The position numbers and the translations under genes were made by a program. DNA of 17,613 nt from HGM04593 sp045588345 (GTDB taxonomy: Bacteria; Bacteroidota; Bacteroidia; Bacteroidales; Bacteroidaceae), in the NCBI GenBank assembly GCA_045588345.1, contig JAZNDZ010000117.1:1-17613 (forward strand), written 5' to 3'. Positions 7,115 through 14,164 of the stretch are shown one piece after another. The stretch's first letter is position 1, and every line of letters starts with the position of its first letter. A model generated the notes under the pieces. The model ran no database searches. It was not told where the DNA came from and worked only from the letters and a program-made list of their open reading frames with translations.

Positions 7115-8548
7115 ATGTATTTTGACGAATTTGACTTTGAAGACGAAGTGCTTGACGCGCTTGACGCCATGAACTTTGTAGAGTGCACCCCCATTCAGGA
7201 ACAGACATTGCAGCCGCTGTTGGAAGGGCGCGACCTAATAGGTGTTGCACAGACCGGAACAGGAAAGACAGCGGCCTATCTGCTGCCGGTACTCAACAAA
7301 CTGTGCCGTGGCGAGTACCCTGAGGACTCAATAAACTGCATAATAATGGCTCCCACCCGAGAACTGGCACAACAGATAGACCGCCAGCTCGAAGGATTCA
7401 CATACTTCATGCAAGTATCCAGTGTAGCCGTTTATGGCGGCAATGACGGACAGCGCTACGAACAGGAACTGCGCGGCATGTCTAAAGGTGCCGATATAAT
7501 TGTAGCCACCCCGGGAAGGCTCATAAGCCACATAAACCTTGGCAACATAGACCTTTCAAAAGTATCGTTCTTCATACTTGACGAGGCCGACCGTATGCTT
7601 GACATGGGTTTCTGCAACGACATAATGACAATTGCCAAGCAGATGCCCAAGGAGAGACAGACCATGCTGTTCTCGGCAACCATGCCCGAGGAGATACGTC
7701 GCCTTGCAAAAGAGATACTCAACGACCCCGTGCAGATAACCCTCGCATTGGCAAAACCGGCCGAAGGCATTACACAACAGGCATACGTCTGCCACGAAGG
7801 CCAAAAAATGGGTATCATAAACAAGATTTTCGAAACCGAGAGCAGCGAGAGAGTAATACTCTTTGCATCGCGCAAAACGAAGGTTAAGGAGATTGCACGC
7901 GAAATACGCCGCCACGGATTCAATGTCGGTGAAATGCACAGCGACCTCACACAAAGCGAACGTGACGAGATAATGTACCAATACAAGAGCCGCAAAATTG
8001 ACATGATTGTGGCAACCGACATTCTTGCCCGCGGAATAGACATCGACGATATACGCATTGTAATAAACTACGATGTTCCACGCGATTGCGATGACTACAT
8101 ACACCGCATCGGACGCACAGCGCGCGCCGGCAGCAAAGGACGGGCAATAACATTCGTATCAGTAGAAGACCAGGAGTACTTCAAACGCATTGAAGATTTC
8201 ATAGAACAGGAAGTCACGAAAATGGAAATACCTTCCGAACTTGGAGAAGCACCGGAATATGCGCCGCAAAAGAAGCAGAAAGAGGGAGCGCGCAAAGGCC
8301 GAAGCGGTAACCGCAAGAGAAGCCAAGGCAAAACCGCAAAAGGCAAGAACGGCAACAGCGCAGAGAGGCGGGAGAGGAAGCCCAAAAGTACAAGGCCTGC
8401 ACCTGACAAAAGCAAAGAACAGGCCACAGCCAATGCTGTTGCAACAACCGGGCAAGGCGAAAACAAAGAGAAGAAAAAAAGAAATAACCGCAGACGTTAC
8501 CGCAAACCTTCGAGAAAAGAGAGCGGCAACGCCACAGGCAACGAATAA
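7115..8548 (+). CDS. DEAD-box ATP-dependent RNA helicase (RhlE-like)
   Basis: A 477-residue RNA helicase with the complete motif set: Q motif (FxxCTPIQEQ, about 21-30), motif I AQTGTGKT (45-52), Ia PTRELAQQ, Ib TPGR, II DEAD (156-159), III SAT, V ATDILARGIDI, and VI HRIGRTAR (330-337). The core is followed by a tail of about 100 residues (from about 380) very rich in Lys, Arg, Gly, Asn and Gln, probably disordered and RNA-binding, as in RhlE/CshA-type helicases of ribosome assembly, mRNA decay or cold adaptation. The tail has low sequence complexity and would evolve quickly, so it cannot be used for subfamily assignment. The stop codon is only 6 nt before the next start, which supports an operon. 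Confidence 0.95.
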   Translation: MYFDEFDFEDEVLDALDAMNFVECTPIQEQTLQPLLEGRDLIGVAQTGTGKTAAYLLPVLNKLCRGEYPEDSINCIIMAPTRELAQQIDRQLEGFTYFMQVSSVAVYGGNDGQRYEQELRGMSKGADIIVATPGRLISHINLGNIDLSKVSFFILDEADRMLDMGFCNDIMTIAKQMPKERQTMLFSATMPEEIRRLAKEILNDPVQITLALAKPAEGITQQAYVCHEGQKMGIINKIFETESSERVILFASRKTKVKEIAREIRRHGFNVGEMHSDLTQSERDEIMYQYKSRKIDMIVATDILARGIDIDDIRIVINYDVPRDCDDYIHRIGRTARAGSKGRAITFVSVEDQEYFKRIEDFIEQEVTKMEIPSELGEAPEYAPQKKQKEGARKGRSGNRKRSQGKTAKGKNGNSAERRERKPKSTRPAPDKSKEQATANAVATTGQGENKEKKKRNNRRRYRKPSRKESGNATGNE

Positions 8549-8554
8549 ACAACC

Positions 8555-9079
8555 ATGGCAATAATAAAAGAGGTAAGAGGTTTTACTCCGGCCATAGGCA
8601 AGAACTGTTATATGGCCGAGACCGCGGCCATAATTGGCGATGTCACCATAGGCGACAACTGCTCGATATGGTTCGGCACCGTGCTTCGTGGAGATGTAAA
8701 CAGCATCAGCATAGGCAACAATGTCAACATACAGGACGGTGCTGTGATACACACACTATACCAACGTTCAAGAACCGTCATTGGCGACAACGTCTCCATC
8801 GGGCACAATGCAACCGTTCACGGTGCCACAATTCAGAGCAATTGCCTCATTGGCATGGGAGCGACAGTGCTTGACAATGCCATTGTAGAGAGCGGAGCCA
8901 TTGTAGCAGCCAACGCGCTCGTAACTTCAGGTATGCGTGTAGAGAGCGGCTGGATATATGCCGGCGTTCCCGCCAAGAAGATAAAAGAGGTGAGCAAGGA
9001 ACAGCAGGAAGATATTGTAAAGCGCATAGCGAACGACTATGTAATGTATGCTTCGTGGTACAAGGAAGCGGAAAGGTAA
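8555..9079 (+). CDS. Gamma carbonic anhydrase-like hexapeptide-repeat protein
   Basis: This 174-residue left-handed beta-helix protein, expected to be a trimer, shows recurrent hexapeptides such as IGDVTI, IGDNCS, IGNNVN and IGDNVS across residues 27-130 and a C-terminal helix (KIKEVSKEQQEDIVKRIAN). Residues equivalent to the active site of the archaeal gamma-carbonic anhydrase Cam are all present with the right spacing: Arg45, Asp47, Gln60, Asp61 and the zinc ligands His66, His84 and His89. The acidic loop of Cam is absent, as in the YrdA/CaiE/PaaY subgroup, some members of which are weak or inactive as anhydrases. CO2 hydration is therefore likely but unproven. The protein is cytosolic, without a signal peptide. 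It sits 6 nt after the helicase and 45 nt before the peptidase. Confidence 0.9.
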   Translation: MAIIKEVRGFTPAIGKNCYMAETAAIIGDVTIGDNCSIWFGTVLRGDVNSISIGNNVNIQDGAVIHTLYQRSRTVIGDNVSIGHNATVHGATIQSNCLIGMGATVLDNAIVESGAIVAANALVTSGMRVESGWIYAGVPAKKIKEVSKEQQEDIVKRIANDYVMYASWYKEAER

Positions 9080-9124
9080 AAGCGGAAAAGATAAAAGAGA
9101 TAACAAACAAAATATAAAAACATT

Positions 9125-11323
9125 ATGAAACACCTATTTTCATTACTGACAGTTATGTTCATTGCAACAGCAGCAATGGCAGGCAACAATGTCACTCTAC
9201 ACGACGTGATGTACGGAGGCTACTGGCCCGAGACATACGCACCCATAAAACCAATGGCCGACGGTGAACATTTCGCACGCATGAGCGGCGACCGTACAAT
9301 GATTCTCAAAGGTTCATTCAAGAATGGTGAGATTGTAGACACACTGTTCAACATTGCGACAGCACGCGGATTCGACGAGAAACGCATTGACGGCTACCAG
9401 TTCTCGCCCGACGAGAAACTGATACTTCTGCAGACAAAGACACGCGGCATCTACCGCCACTCCTTCACCGCAGAGCACTACATTTTCAACCGCAAGAACA
9501 ACAAGGCCGAAGCATTGTCACAGAACGGCGCACAACAGGTTCCAAAATTCTCACCCGACGGAACAATGATTGCATTCGTGCGCGACAACAACATCTTCCT
9601 TGTAAAACTGCTGTTCAGCAACAGCGAATCACAAGTGACCACAGACGGCGAATTCCGCAAGATTATAAACGGTATCCCCGATTGGGTCTACGAAGAAGAG
9701 TTCGCGACAAACTGTTCATTCGACTTCAGCGCCGACAGCAAGATGCTTGCATACATCAAGTACGACGAAAGCGAAGTGATGATGTATGATATGCCTATGT
9801 ACAGCGGCGGCGAGAGCAAAGAATATTTTGATTTCAGCAAACCCTACAGTTTCAAATATCCTGTAGCAGGAGCCGACAACGCAAAAGTATCGGTTCACTC
9901 GTTCGACATTAAGAGCAAGGTTACACGCCGGCTCGACGTGAACATTCCCGAAGAGGGCTACATTCCCCGCATCAAGTTCACAAAAGACCCGACCATGCTT
10001 GCTGTGCTCACCCTCAACCGCCACCAGAGTGTGCTCGAGATACAGGCTGTGAACCCACAATCAGGTGTCAGCAGAACAATTCTGCGCGAGGAAAGCGACA
10101 CATATCTCAACGAGCAGACATACAGCGGCATAGAGTTCCTTGACAAGCACTTCGTGTTCCAGAGCGAACGCAGCGGATATAACCAGTTATACCTCTACAA
10201 CCTTGCAGGCGAACTGGTACGTCCTATCACAACCGGCGATTATGAAGTAAAGAAGTTCTACGGTTGGGACAAGAGGAAAAACGAATTCTATTACTCAAGC
10301 AACGAGGGCAGCCCGCTACGCGAAAGTATATATAAGGTAAATGCCAAGGGCAAAAAGACAAAATTAAGCAAGCGCGAGGGCACAAACTCAGCAGTCTTCA
10401 GCACCGGAATGAAATATTTCATCAACACATTCTCAAGCATCGACACCCCACATACAGTTACAACAAATGACTGCAACGGCAAACAGTTGAAGACGCTTAT
10501 CGACAACAAGGCACTCACAGAGAAACTCGCGAAGTTCGACATGCCCTCAAAGGAGTTCTTCACATTCACCACAAGCGACGGCGTTGAGCTCAACGGCTGG
10601 ATGATAAAACCGAATGACTTTGATGCAGGCAAAAAGTACCCCGTAGTGCTCTTCCAGTACAGCGGTCCATACTCACAGCAGGTAACCGACAACTGGTACA
10701 TAGGCAACTACGGCAATGCAATGTTCGAGAGTTACATGGCAGGTGAAGGATTCATCATGGTATGCGTTGACGGGCGTGGTACAGGCGGACGCGGTACAGA
10801 GTTCGGCAAATGCACATACCTTAAGATTGGCCAGTACGAACCGGCCGACCAGGTTGAAGCGGCAAAATACATGGCCTCACTACCCTACGTTGATGCAAAG
10901 AACATCGGTATCTGGGGCTGGAGTTTCGGCGGTTATAACACACTGATGTCAATGAGCCAACCCGAGGCTGTATTCAAGGCAGGTGTTGCAGTTGCTGCAC
11001 CAAGTGACTGGCGTTTCTATGACACAGTGTACACAGAGCGTTACATGCGCACACCAAAGGAGAACAAGGAGGGATACGACAAAGGTTCTGCTGTTGTAAA
11101 CGCAGCCAACCTCAACGGGCACCTGCTGCTTGTACACGGTACAGCCGATGACAATGTGCATCTACGCAACATGATACATTACATAGGTGCCCTCACCCAG
11201 GCAAACAAAAAGTTCGAGACAGCCCTCTACCCCGACTGCAACCACAGTATATACCACGGTGCAAACACACGTTTCCACCTGTTCCAGCAGATAGCAGAAT
11301 TCTTCAAGGCAAACCTGAAGTAA
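9125..11323 (+). CDS. Dipeptidyl peptidase IV (S9B serine peptidase), exported
   Basis: This 732-residue peptidase removes X-Pro or X-Ala dipeptides from peptide N termini, in the periplasm or on the cell envelope. A signal peptide with cleavage after MFIATAAMA (about residue 19) is evident. The N-terminal eight-bladed beta-propeller (about 60-470) carries DWVYEEEF at 186-193, whose double glutamate binds the substrate amino terminus and is diagnostic for DPP IV. The C-terminal alpha/beta-hydrolase domain (about 480-730) holds the triad Ser600 in GWSFGG, Asp675 in HGTADDN and His707 in CNHS; the Asp-His spacing of 32 equals that of human DPP4 (708/740). All catalytic parts are intact. It probably contributes to dietary or host peptide use. 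It is linked to the upstream genes by a short gap, and only 25 nt separate it from the LRR gene. Confidence 0.95.
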   Translation: MKHLFSLLTVMFIATAAMAGNNVTLHDVMYGGYWPETYAPIKPMADGEHFARMSGDRTMILKGSFKNGEIVDTLFNIATARGFDEKRIDGYQFSPDEKLILLQTKTRGIYRHSFTAEHYIFNRKNNKAEALSQNGAQQVPKFSPDGTMIAFVRDNNIFLVKLLFSNSESQVTTDGEFRKIINGIPDWVYEEEFATNCSFDFSADSKMLAYIKYDESEVMMYDMPMYSGGESKEYFDFSKPYSFKYPVAGADNAKVSVHSFDIKSKVTRRLDVNIPEEGYIPRIKFTKDPTMLAVLTLNRHQSVLEIQAVNPQSGVSRTILREESDTYLNEQTYSGIEFLDKHFVFQSERSGYNQLYLYNLAGELVRPITTGDYEVKKFYGWDKRKNEFYYSSNEGSPLRESIYKVNAKGKKTKLSKREGTNSAVFSTGMKYFINTFSSIDTPHTVTTNDCNGKQLKTLIDNKALTEKLAKFDMPSKEFFTFTTSDGVELNGWMIKPNDFDAGKKYPVVLFQYSGPYSQQVTDNWYIGNYGNAMFESYMAGEGFIMVCVDGRGTGGRGTEFGKCTYLKIGQYEPADQVEAAKYMASLPYVDAKNIGIWGWSFGGYNTLMSMSQPEAVFKAGVAVAAPSDWRFYDTVYTERYMRTPKENKEGYDKGSAVVNAANLNGHLLLVHGTADDNVHLRNMIHYIGALTQANKKFETALYPDCNHSIYHGANTRFHLFQQIAEFFKANLK

Positions 11324-11348
11324 TAGATTTCTCTTAATATAACAAAAT

Positions 11349-13388
11349 ATGAAACATTTAAAATATCTATTCACAGCATTGCAGTTGCTGTGCGCAACAG
11401 TTGCTACTGCCTACAATTTTGGAGTGGACAATATTTATTACAACATCCTGTCCGAGGAAAAGAAAACTGTTGAGGTAACCTACAATAAATATAACGATTA
11501 TTATTTTTTTGATTACATCGGCGATGTGGTAATTCCCGAAAGTGTAACATATAATGGTACAACCTACAGCGTTACAGGCATTGGTAATCGTGCGTTCGAA
11601 CGTTGCTTAGGCCTTACAAGCATAACAATCCCTAACAGCGTTACAAGCATTGGATACAGTGCGTTCGAACATTGCTTAGGCCTTACAAGCGTTAATTTTA
11701 ATGCTGAGAATTGTACAGATATGGGCAGTTCTTCTTATCCTGTGTTTAGCGGTTGTACAGCATTGTCAACAGTAACAATTGGAGAAAACGTAAAAAATAT
11801 CCCGGATTATGCGTTCTACGGTTGCTCAAGCCTTACAAGCATAACAATCCCCAACAGCGTTACAAGCATTGGTAGGTGGGCGTTCTATGGTTGCACCGGG
11901 CTTACAAGCATTACAATCCCCAACAGCGTAACAACCATTGGACATAGGACGTTCTATGGTTGCACCGGGCTTACAAGCATTACAATCCCTAACAGCGTTA
12001 CAAGCATTGGAGGGTATGCGTTCTATTCTTGCACTGGCCTTACAAGCATTGAAATACCTAATAGCGTTACAAGCATTGAATGGTATGCGTTCATGAATTG
12101 CTCAAGCCTTACAAGTGTTGTAATTGGTAATAGCGTTACAAGCATTGAAGAGGGTGCGTTCAGTGGTTGCACAGGGCTTATGAGCATTACTATCCCTAAT
12201 AGTGTAACAACCATTGGACATAGGACGTTCTATGGTTGCACCGGGCTTACAAGCATTACAATCCCCAACAGCGTAACAAGCATTGGAGGGTATGCGTTCT
12301 ATGGTTGCACCGGGCTTACAAGCGTGAATTTTAATGCTGAGAATTGTACAGATATGGGGGATTATTCTAATCCAGTGTTTAACCGTTGTACAGCATTGTC
12401 AACAGTAACAATTGGAGAAAACGTAAAAAACATCCCGGGTTGTGCCTTCGAAGGTTGCTCAAGCCTTACAAACATCACAATCCCTAACAGCGTTACAAGC
12501 ATTGGAAGTTATGCGTTCGAAGGTTGCTCAAGCCTTACAAGTGTTGTAATTGGTAATAGCGTTACAAGCATAGGCTGGTCTGCGTTCAAGAATTGCTCAG
12601 GCCTTACAAGCATTACAATCCCTAACAGCGTTACAAGAATTGGTAATTATGCGTTCGAAGGTTGCTCAAGCCTTACAAGCATAACAATCCCTAACAGCGT
12701 TACAAGCATTGGACCTGAGGCGTTCGATGGTTGCACCGGGCTTACAAGTGTTGTAATTGGTAACGGCGTTACAAGCATTGGAAACGGGGCGTTCGAGAAT
12801 TGCACCGGGCTTACAAGCGTTAATTTTAATGCTGAGAATTGTACATCTATGGGCAGTTCAGTGTTTAGCGGTTGCACAGCATTGTCAACAGTAACAATTG
12901 GAGAAAACGTAAAAAACATCCCGGATTATGCGTTCTATAATTGTACCGGGCTTACAAGCATTATAATTGGTAATAGCGTTACAAGCATTGGAGATTGTGC
13001 GTTCTGTGGTTGCAGTAATTTAGAGACACTTTACATAAGCAGCGCCATTGAGAGTATCGGTAATTATGCCTTTGCTGAATGCGATAAAATTGCAGAAATT
13101 AAGGTGGGGGCAGAAAAACCAATCAGGGGTAATACAAATATATTTACCAATGCGGTATATGATAATGCAACGTTGTATGTTCCAAATGGCAGCAAATCGT
13201 TATATGAAAAAAGAGAACCGTGGAATCTGTTCTTCTATATTATGGAGATGGACTTTACCGGCATTGACGATGTGAAAGCAGAAAGCGGAGAGGACAACGG
13301 TATTTACTACGACCTCAACGGCCGTGCTGTTGAAAACCCGGCTAATGGTATCTACATACTCAATGGCAAAAAGGTGCTGGTTAAGTGA
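11349..13388 (+). CDS. BspA-like leucine-rich repeat surface protein
   Basis: This 679-residue exported protein begins with a signal peptide (ending near LLCATVATA, about residue 21), followed by a capping region with a first degenerate LRR (about 58-86). Twenty-one TpLRR/LRR_5 units follow (residues 87-578), mostly 23 residues with consensus LTSITIPNSVTSIGxxAFxGC, then a fading unit and a tail. The last 40 residues (IYYDLNGRAV...GIYILNGKKVLVK) match the short C-terminal domain common on secreted Bacteroidetes proteins and resembling type IX sorting tails. BspA-like proteins bind host matrix proteins or other bacteria, but the ligand here is unknown. The gene looks more AT-rich than its upstream neighbours, and its repeats are very similar in DNA, which suggests recent amplification. 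It has no promoter of its own that I can see, only a 25-nt gap after the peptidase. Confidence 0.9.
   Translation: MKHLKYLFTALQLLCATVATAYNFGVDNIYYNILSEEKKTVEVTYNKYNDYYFFDYIGDVVIPESVTYNGTTYSVTGIGNRAFERCLGLTSITIPNSVTSIGYSAFEHCLGLTSVNFNAENCTDMGSSSYPVFSGCTALSTVTIGENVKNIPDYAFYGCSSLTSITIPNSVTSIGRWAFYGCTGLTSITIPNSVTTIGHRTFYGCTGLTSITIPNSVTSIGGYAFYSCTGLTSIEIPNSVTSIEWYAFMNCSSLTSVVIGNSVTSIEEGAFSGCTGLMSITIPNSVTTIGHRTFYGCTGLTSITIPNSVTSIGGYAFYGCTGLTSVNFNAENCTDMGDYSNPVFNRCTALSTVTIGENVKNIPGCAFEGCSSLTNITIPNSVTSIGSYAFEGCSSLTSVVIGNSVTSIGWSAFKNCSGLTSITIPNSVTRIGNYAFEGCSSLTSITIPNSVTSIGPEAFDGCTGLTSVVIGNGVTSIGNGAFENCTGLTSVNFNAENCTSMGSSVFSGCTALSTVTIGENVKNIPDYAFYNCTGLTSIIIGNSVTSIGDCAFCGCSNLETLYISSAIESIGNYAFAECDKIAEIKVGAEKPIRGNTNIFTNAVYDNATLYVPNGSKSLYEKREPWNLFFYIMEMDFTGIDDVKAESGEDNGIYYDLNGRAVENPANGIYILNGKKVLVK
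11607..13082 (+). repeat. Tandem 69-bp coding repeats (21 LRR units)
   Basis: Eighteen units are 69 bp. Three (units 2, 11, 18) are longer, 81, 81 and 72 bp, and carry the variant VNFNAENCT. Each variant is followed by the same partner unit (ALSTVTIGENVKNIP), giving two-unit blocks at 11676-11825, 12309-12458 and 12804-12944 that are nearly identical in DNA. Units 5-6 and 9-10 share an identical 62-nt run (11928-11989 and 12204-12265) exactly 276 bp, or four units, apart. This points to unequal recombination or slippage within the array. Confidence 0.9.
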
Positions 13389-13432
13389 GACAACGGTAAG
13401 TATCGTAAGCATCCGATAAAGCACATTCAATA

Positions 13433-13469
13433 AATTGTGGGTGACCCAAAATTTGGGTCACCCACAATT
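13433..13469. terminator. Near-perfect palindrome, candidate terminator of the LRR gene
   Basis: The arms AATTGTGGGTGACCCAAA (13433-13450) and TTTGGGTCACCCACAATT (13452-13469) pair perfectly around a single base, 45 nt after the LRR stop. The stem is stable enough to stop or protect a transcript end, but no T-run follows, so it is not a textbook intrinsic terminator. It could equally be a protein-binding palindrome. Confidence 0.5.
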
Positions 13470-13488
13470 GTAGGGAGGTTTGTCATTA

Positions 13489-13547
13489 CCTGATTTAGGT
13501 TGACTCCGATTGGAGCCTTTCCCTGATATAAGTTGACTCTGGTTAGA
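13489..13547. repeat. Two imperfect 26-nt direct repeats, 33-nt period
   Basis: CCTGATTTAGGTTGACTC (from 13489) recurs as CCTGATATAAGTTGACTC (from 13522), and similarity continues about 8 nt further in each copy. The period of 33 is a multiple of three, but every frame I tried contains stops. It may be a remnant of a coding repeat or part of the adjacent structured element. Confidence 0.6.
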
Positions 13548-13610
13548 CTTATAACCCGCCAAAGGTAATTTCCTTAATATCCGTCACAGATAAAGGTTGC
13601 GGGTAAGTGA

Positions 13611-13639
13611 GTGCAATACAAACCCGTTTGTAATTGCAC
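13611..13639. other. Hairpin-forming inverted repeat
   Basis: GTGCAATACAAAC (13611-13623) pairs with GTTTGTAATTGCAC (13626-13639) with a single bulged base and a 2-nt centre. It lies inside the gene-free region just left of the nested stem. Confidence 0.65.
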
Positions 13640-13676
13640 CACGAACGCAAGCAGGCTAGACAAAGTCAAATTACAG

Positions 13677-13797
13677 CAAACAACCGTTCAAACATCGGAT
13701 AAGGAGAGGAATTGTTTGAGCGGTGCATATATGTGATGATGTTTCTTCGTGAACAGCGAGTTGTCCTCTCCCCCCTGTTTGAACGAGAAGTTGTTTG
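13677..13797. other. Nested long-range stem, candidate structured RNA core
   Basis: Three perfect helices nest in order: CAAACAAC (13677-13684) with GTTGTTTG (13790-13797), CGTTCAAAC (13685-13693) with GTTTGAACG (13777-13785), and GGAGAGGA (13703-13710) with TCCTCTCC (13764-13771). Together they give 25 base pairs closing a 53-nt apical region. The strand of any transcript is unknown, because perfect Watson-Crick stems look alike on both strands. Confidence 0.6.
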
Positions 13798-13934
13798 AGG
13801 CACCATTGCGAATGAGCAATGTTTGCGACGACGGAACATTTATGTTCCCAAAGGAGTGTGCTTCAGCACCCAGCCGGCCGAAGAATGTTGCCTGCAACTT
13901 GTGAGCAGAAGGCTGTTGTGACTAATTTTTACGT

Positions 13935-14103
13935 GTGACGGGCGCTTTTGTAACTTTTCGCGCGACGAAAAGTTAAGATAGAACGACAACAGAAAGAATA
14001 TACGATACCAGGTTAAGAGTAAAATTAACCTCAGAATAAGATATTCTAGATAGAAAACGAGCATACTTGTACAATATTACCCACACAGAATTTCTACTGA
14101 GCC
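13935..14103. repeat. Dispersed structured repeat, copy 2
   Basis: It has the same organisation and orientation as copy 1 at the left edge: a GGGCGCTTTT lead, an inverted repeat with arms TAACTTTTCG (13951-13960) and CGAAAAGTTA (13966-13975), GATAGAAC (13977-13984), a 26-nt spacer, and the 93-nt conserved block (14011-14103). The hairpin sits in the same place as in copy 1 but has a different sequence in both arms. In this copy AGGTTAA/TTAACCT (about 14010-14030) forms a perfect local stem. The block ends 2 nt before the A-run of the thioredoxin terminator. Confidence 0.75.
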
Positions 14104-14105
14104 AT

Positions 14106-14139
14106 AAAAAATGGTGCCTCATTTCTTTTGGGGCACCAT
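14106..14139 (-). terminator. Intrinsic terminator of the lipoprotein thioredoxin gene
   Basis: On the minus strand an 8-bp stem (ATGGTGCC/GGCACCAT, 13-nt loop) is followed by six T residues, 26 nt after the thioredoxin stop. The opposite flank also has a TATTTT run, so it may work in both directions. Confidence 0.8.
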
Positions 14140-14164
14140 ATTTTGTGGATTTATGCAGTTTGCT

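Larger units (their letters stand above)
13389..14164. other. 776-nt gene-free region rich in inverted repeats
   Basis: No credible gene was found. The open frames here (for example 13688-13897 on the minus strand) lack family features and overlap the inverted repeats. In order it holds an 18-bp-arm palindrome (13433-13469), two copies of a 33-nt-period repeat (13489-13547), a stem ACCCGC/GCGGGT (13554-13559 with 13599-13604), a hairpin (13611-13639), a nested three-helix structure (13677-13797), several small hairpins (CATTGC/GCAATG at 13804-13821, GGAACAT/ATGTTCC at 13833-13848, GTGCT/AGCAC at 13858-13869, GTTGC/GCAAC at 13887-13898), then the second dispersed-repeat copy and the thioredoxin terminator. 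The density of pairing suggests a structured RNA or a non-coding mobile or repetitive element. Confidence 0.7.

Noticed and set aside
8159..8752. Minus-strand frame antisense to the helicase tail
   Set aside because: It reads the complement of the Lys/Arg-rich tail, giving an artificial hydrophobic sequence.
9080..9124. Promoter between the hexapeptide protein and DPP IV
   Set aside because: The 45-nt gap is A-rich but contains no TAnnTTTG element, so co-transcription is the better reading.
11607..13082. Regular repeats considered as a CRISPR array
   Set aside because: The 69-bp units are contiguous, in frame and encode an LRR consensus; there are no unique spacers and no cas genes.
13688..13897. 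69-codon minus-strand frame in the gene-free region
   Set aside because: It lies across the nested inverted repeats, has no recognised motif or promoter, and is better explained by the structured element. A short degraded protein is not fully excluded.
13389..14164. Insertion sequence or MITE
   Set aside because: No transposase, no matching terminal inverted repeats enclosing the region and no target-site duplication could be found, so the mobile-element label was not used.
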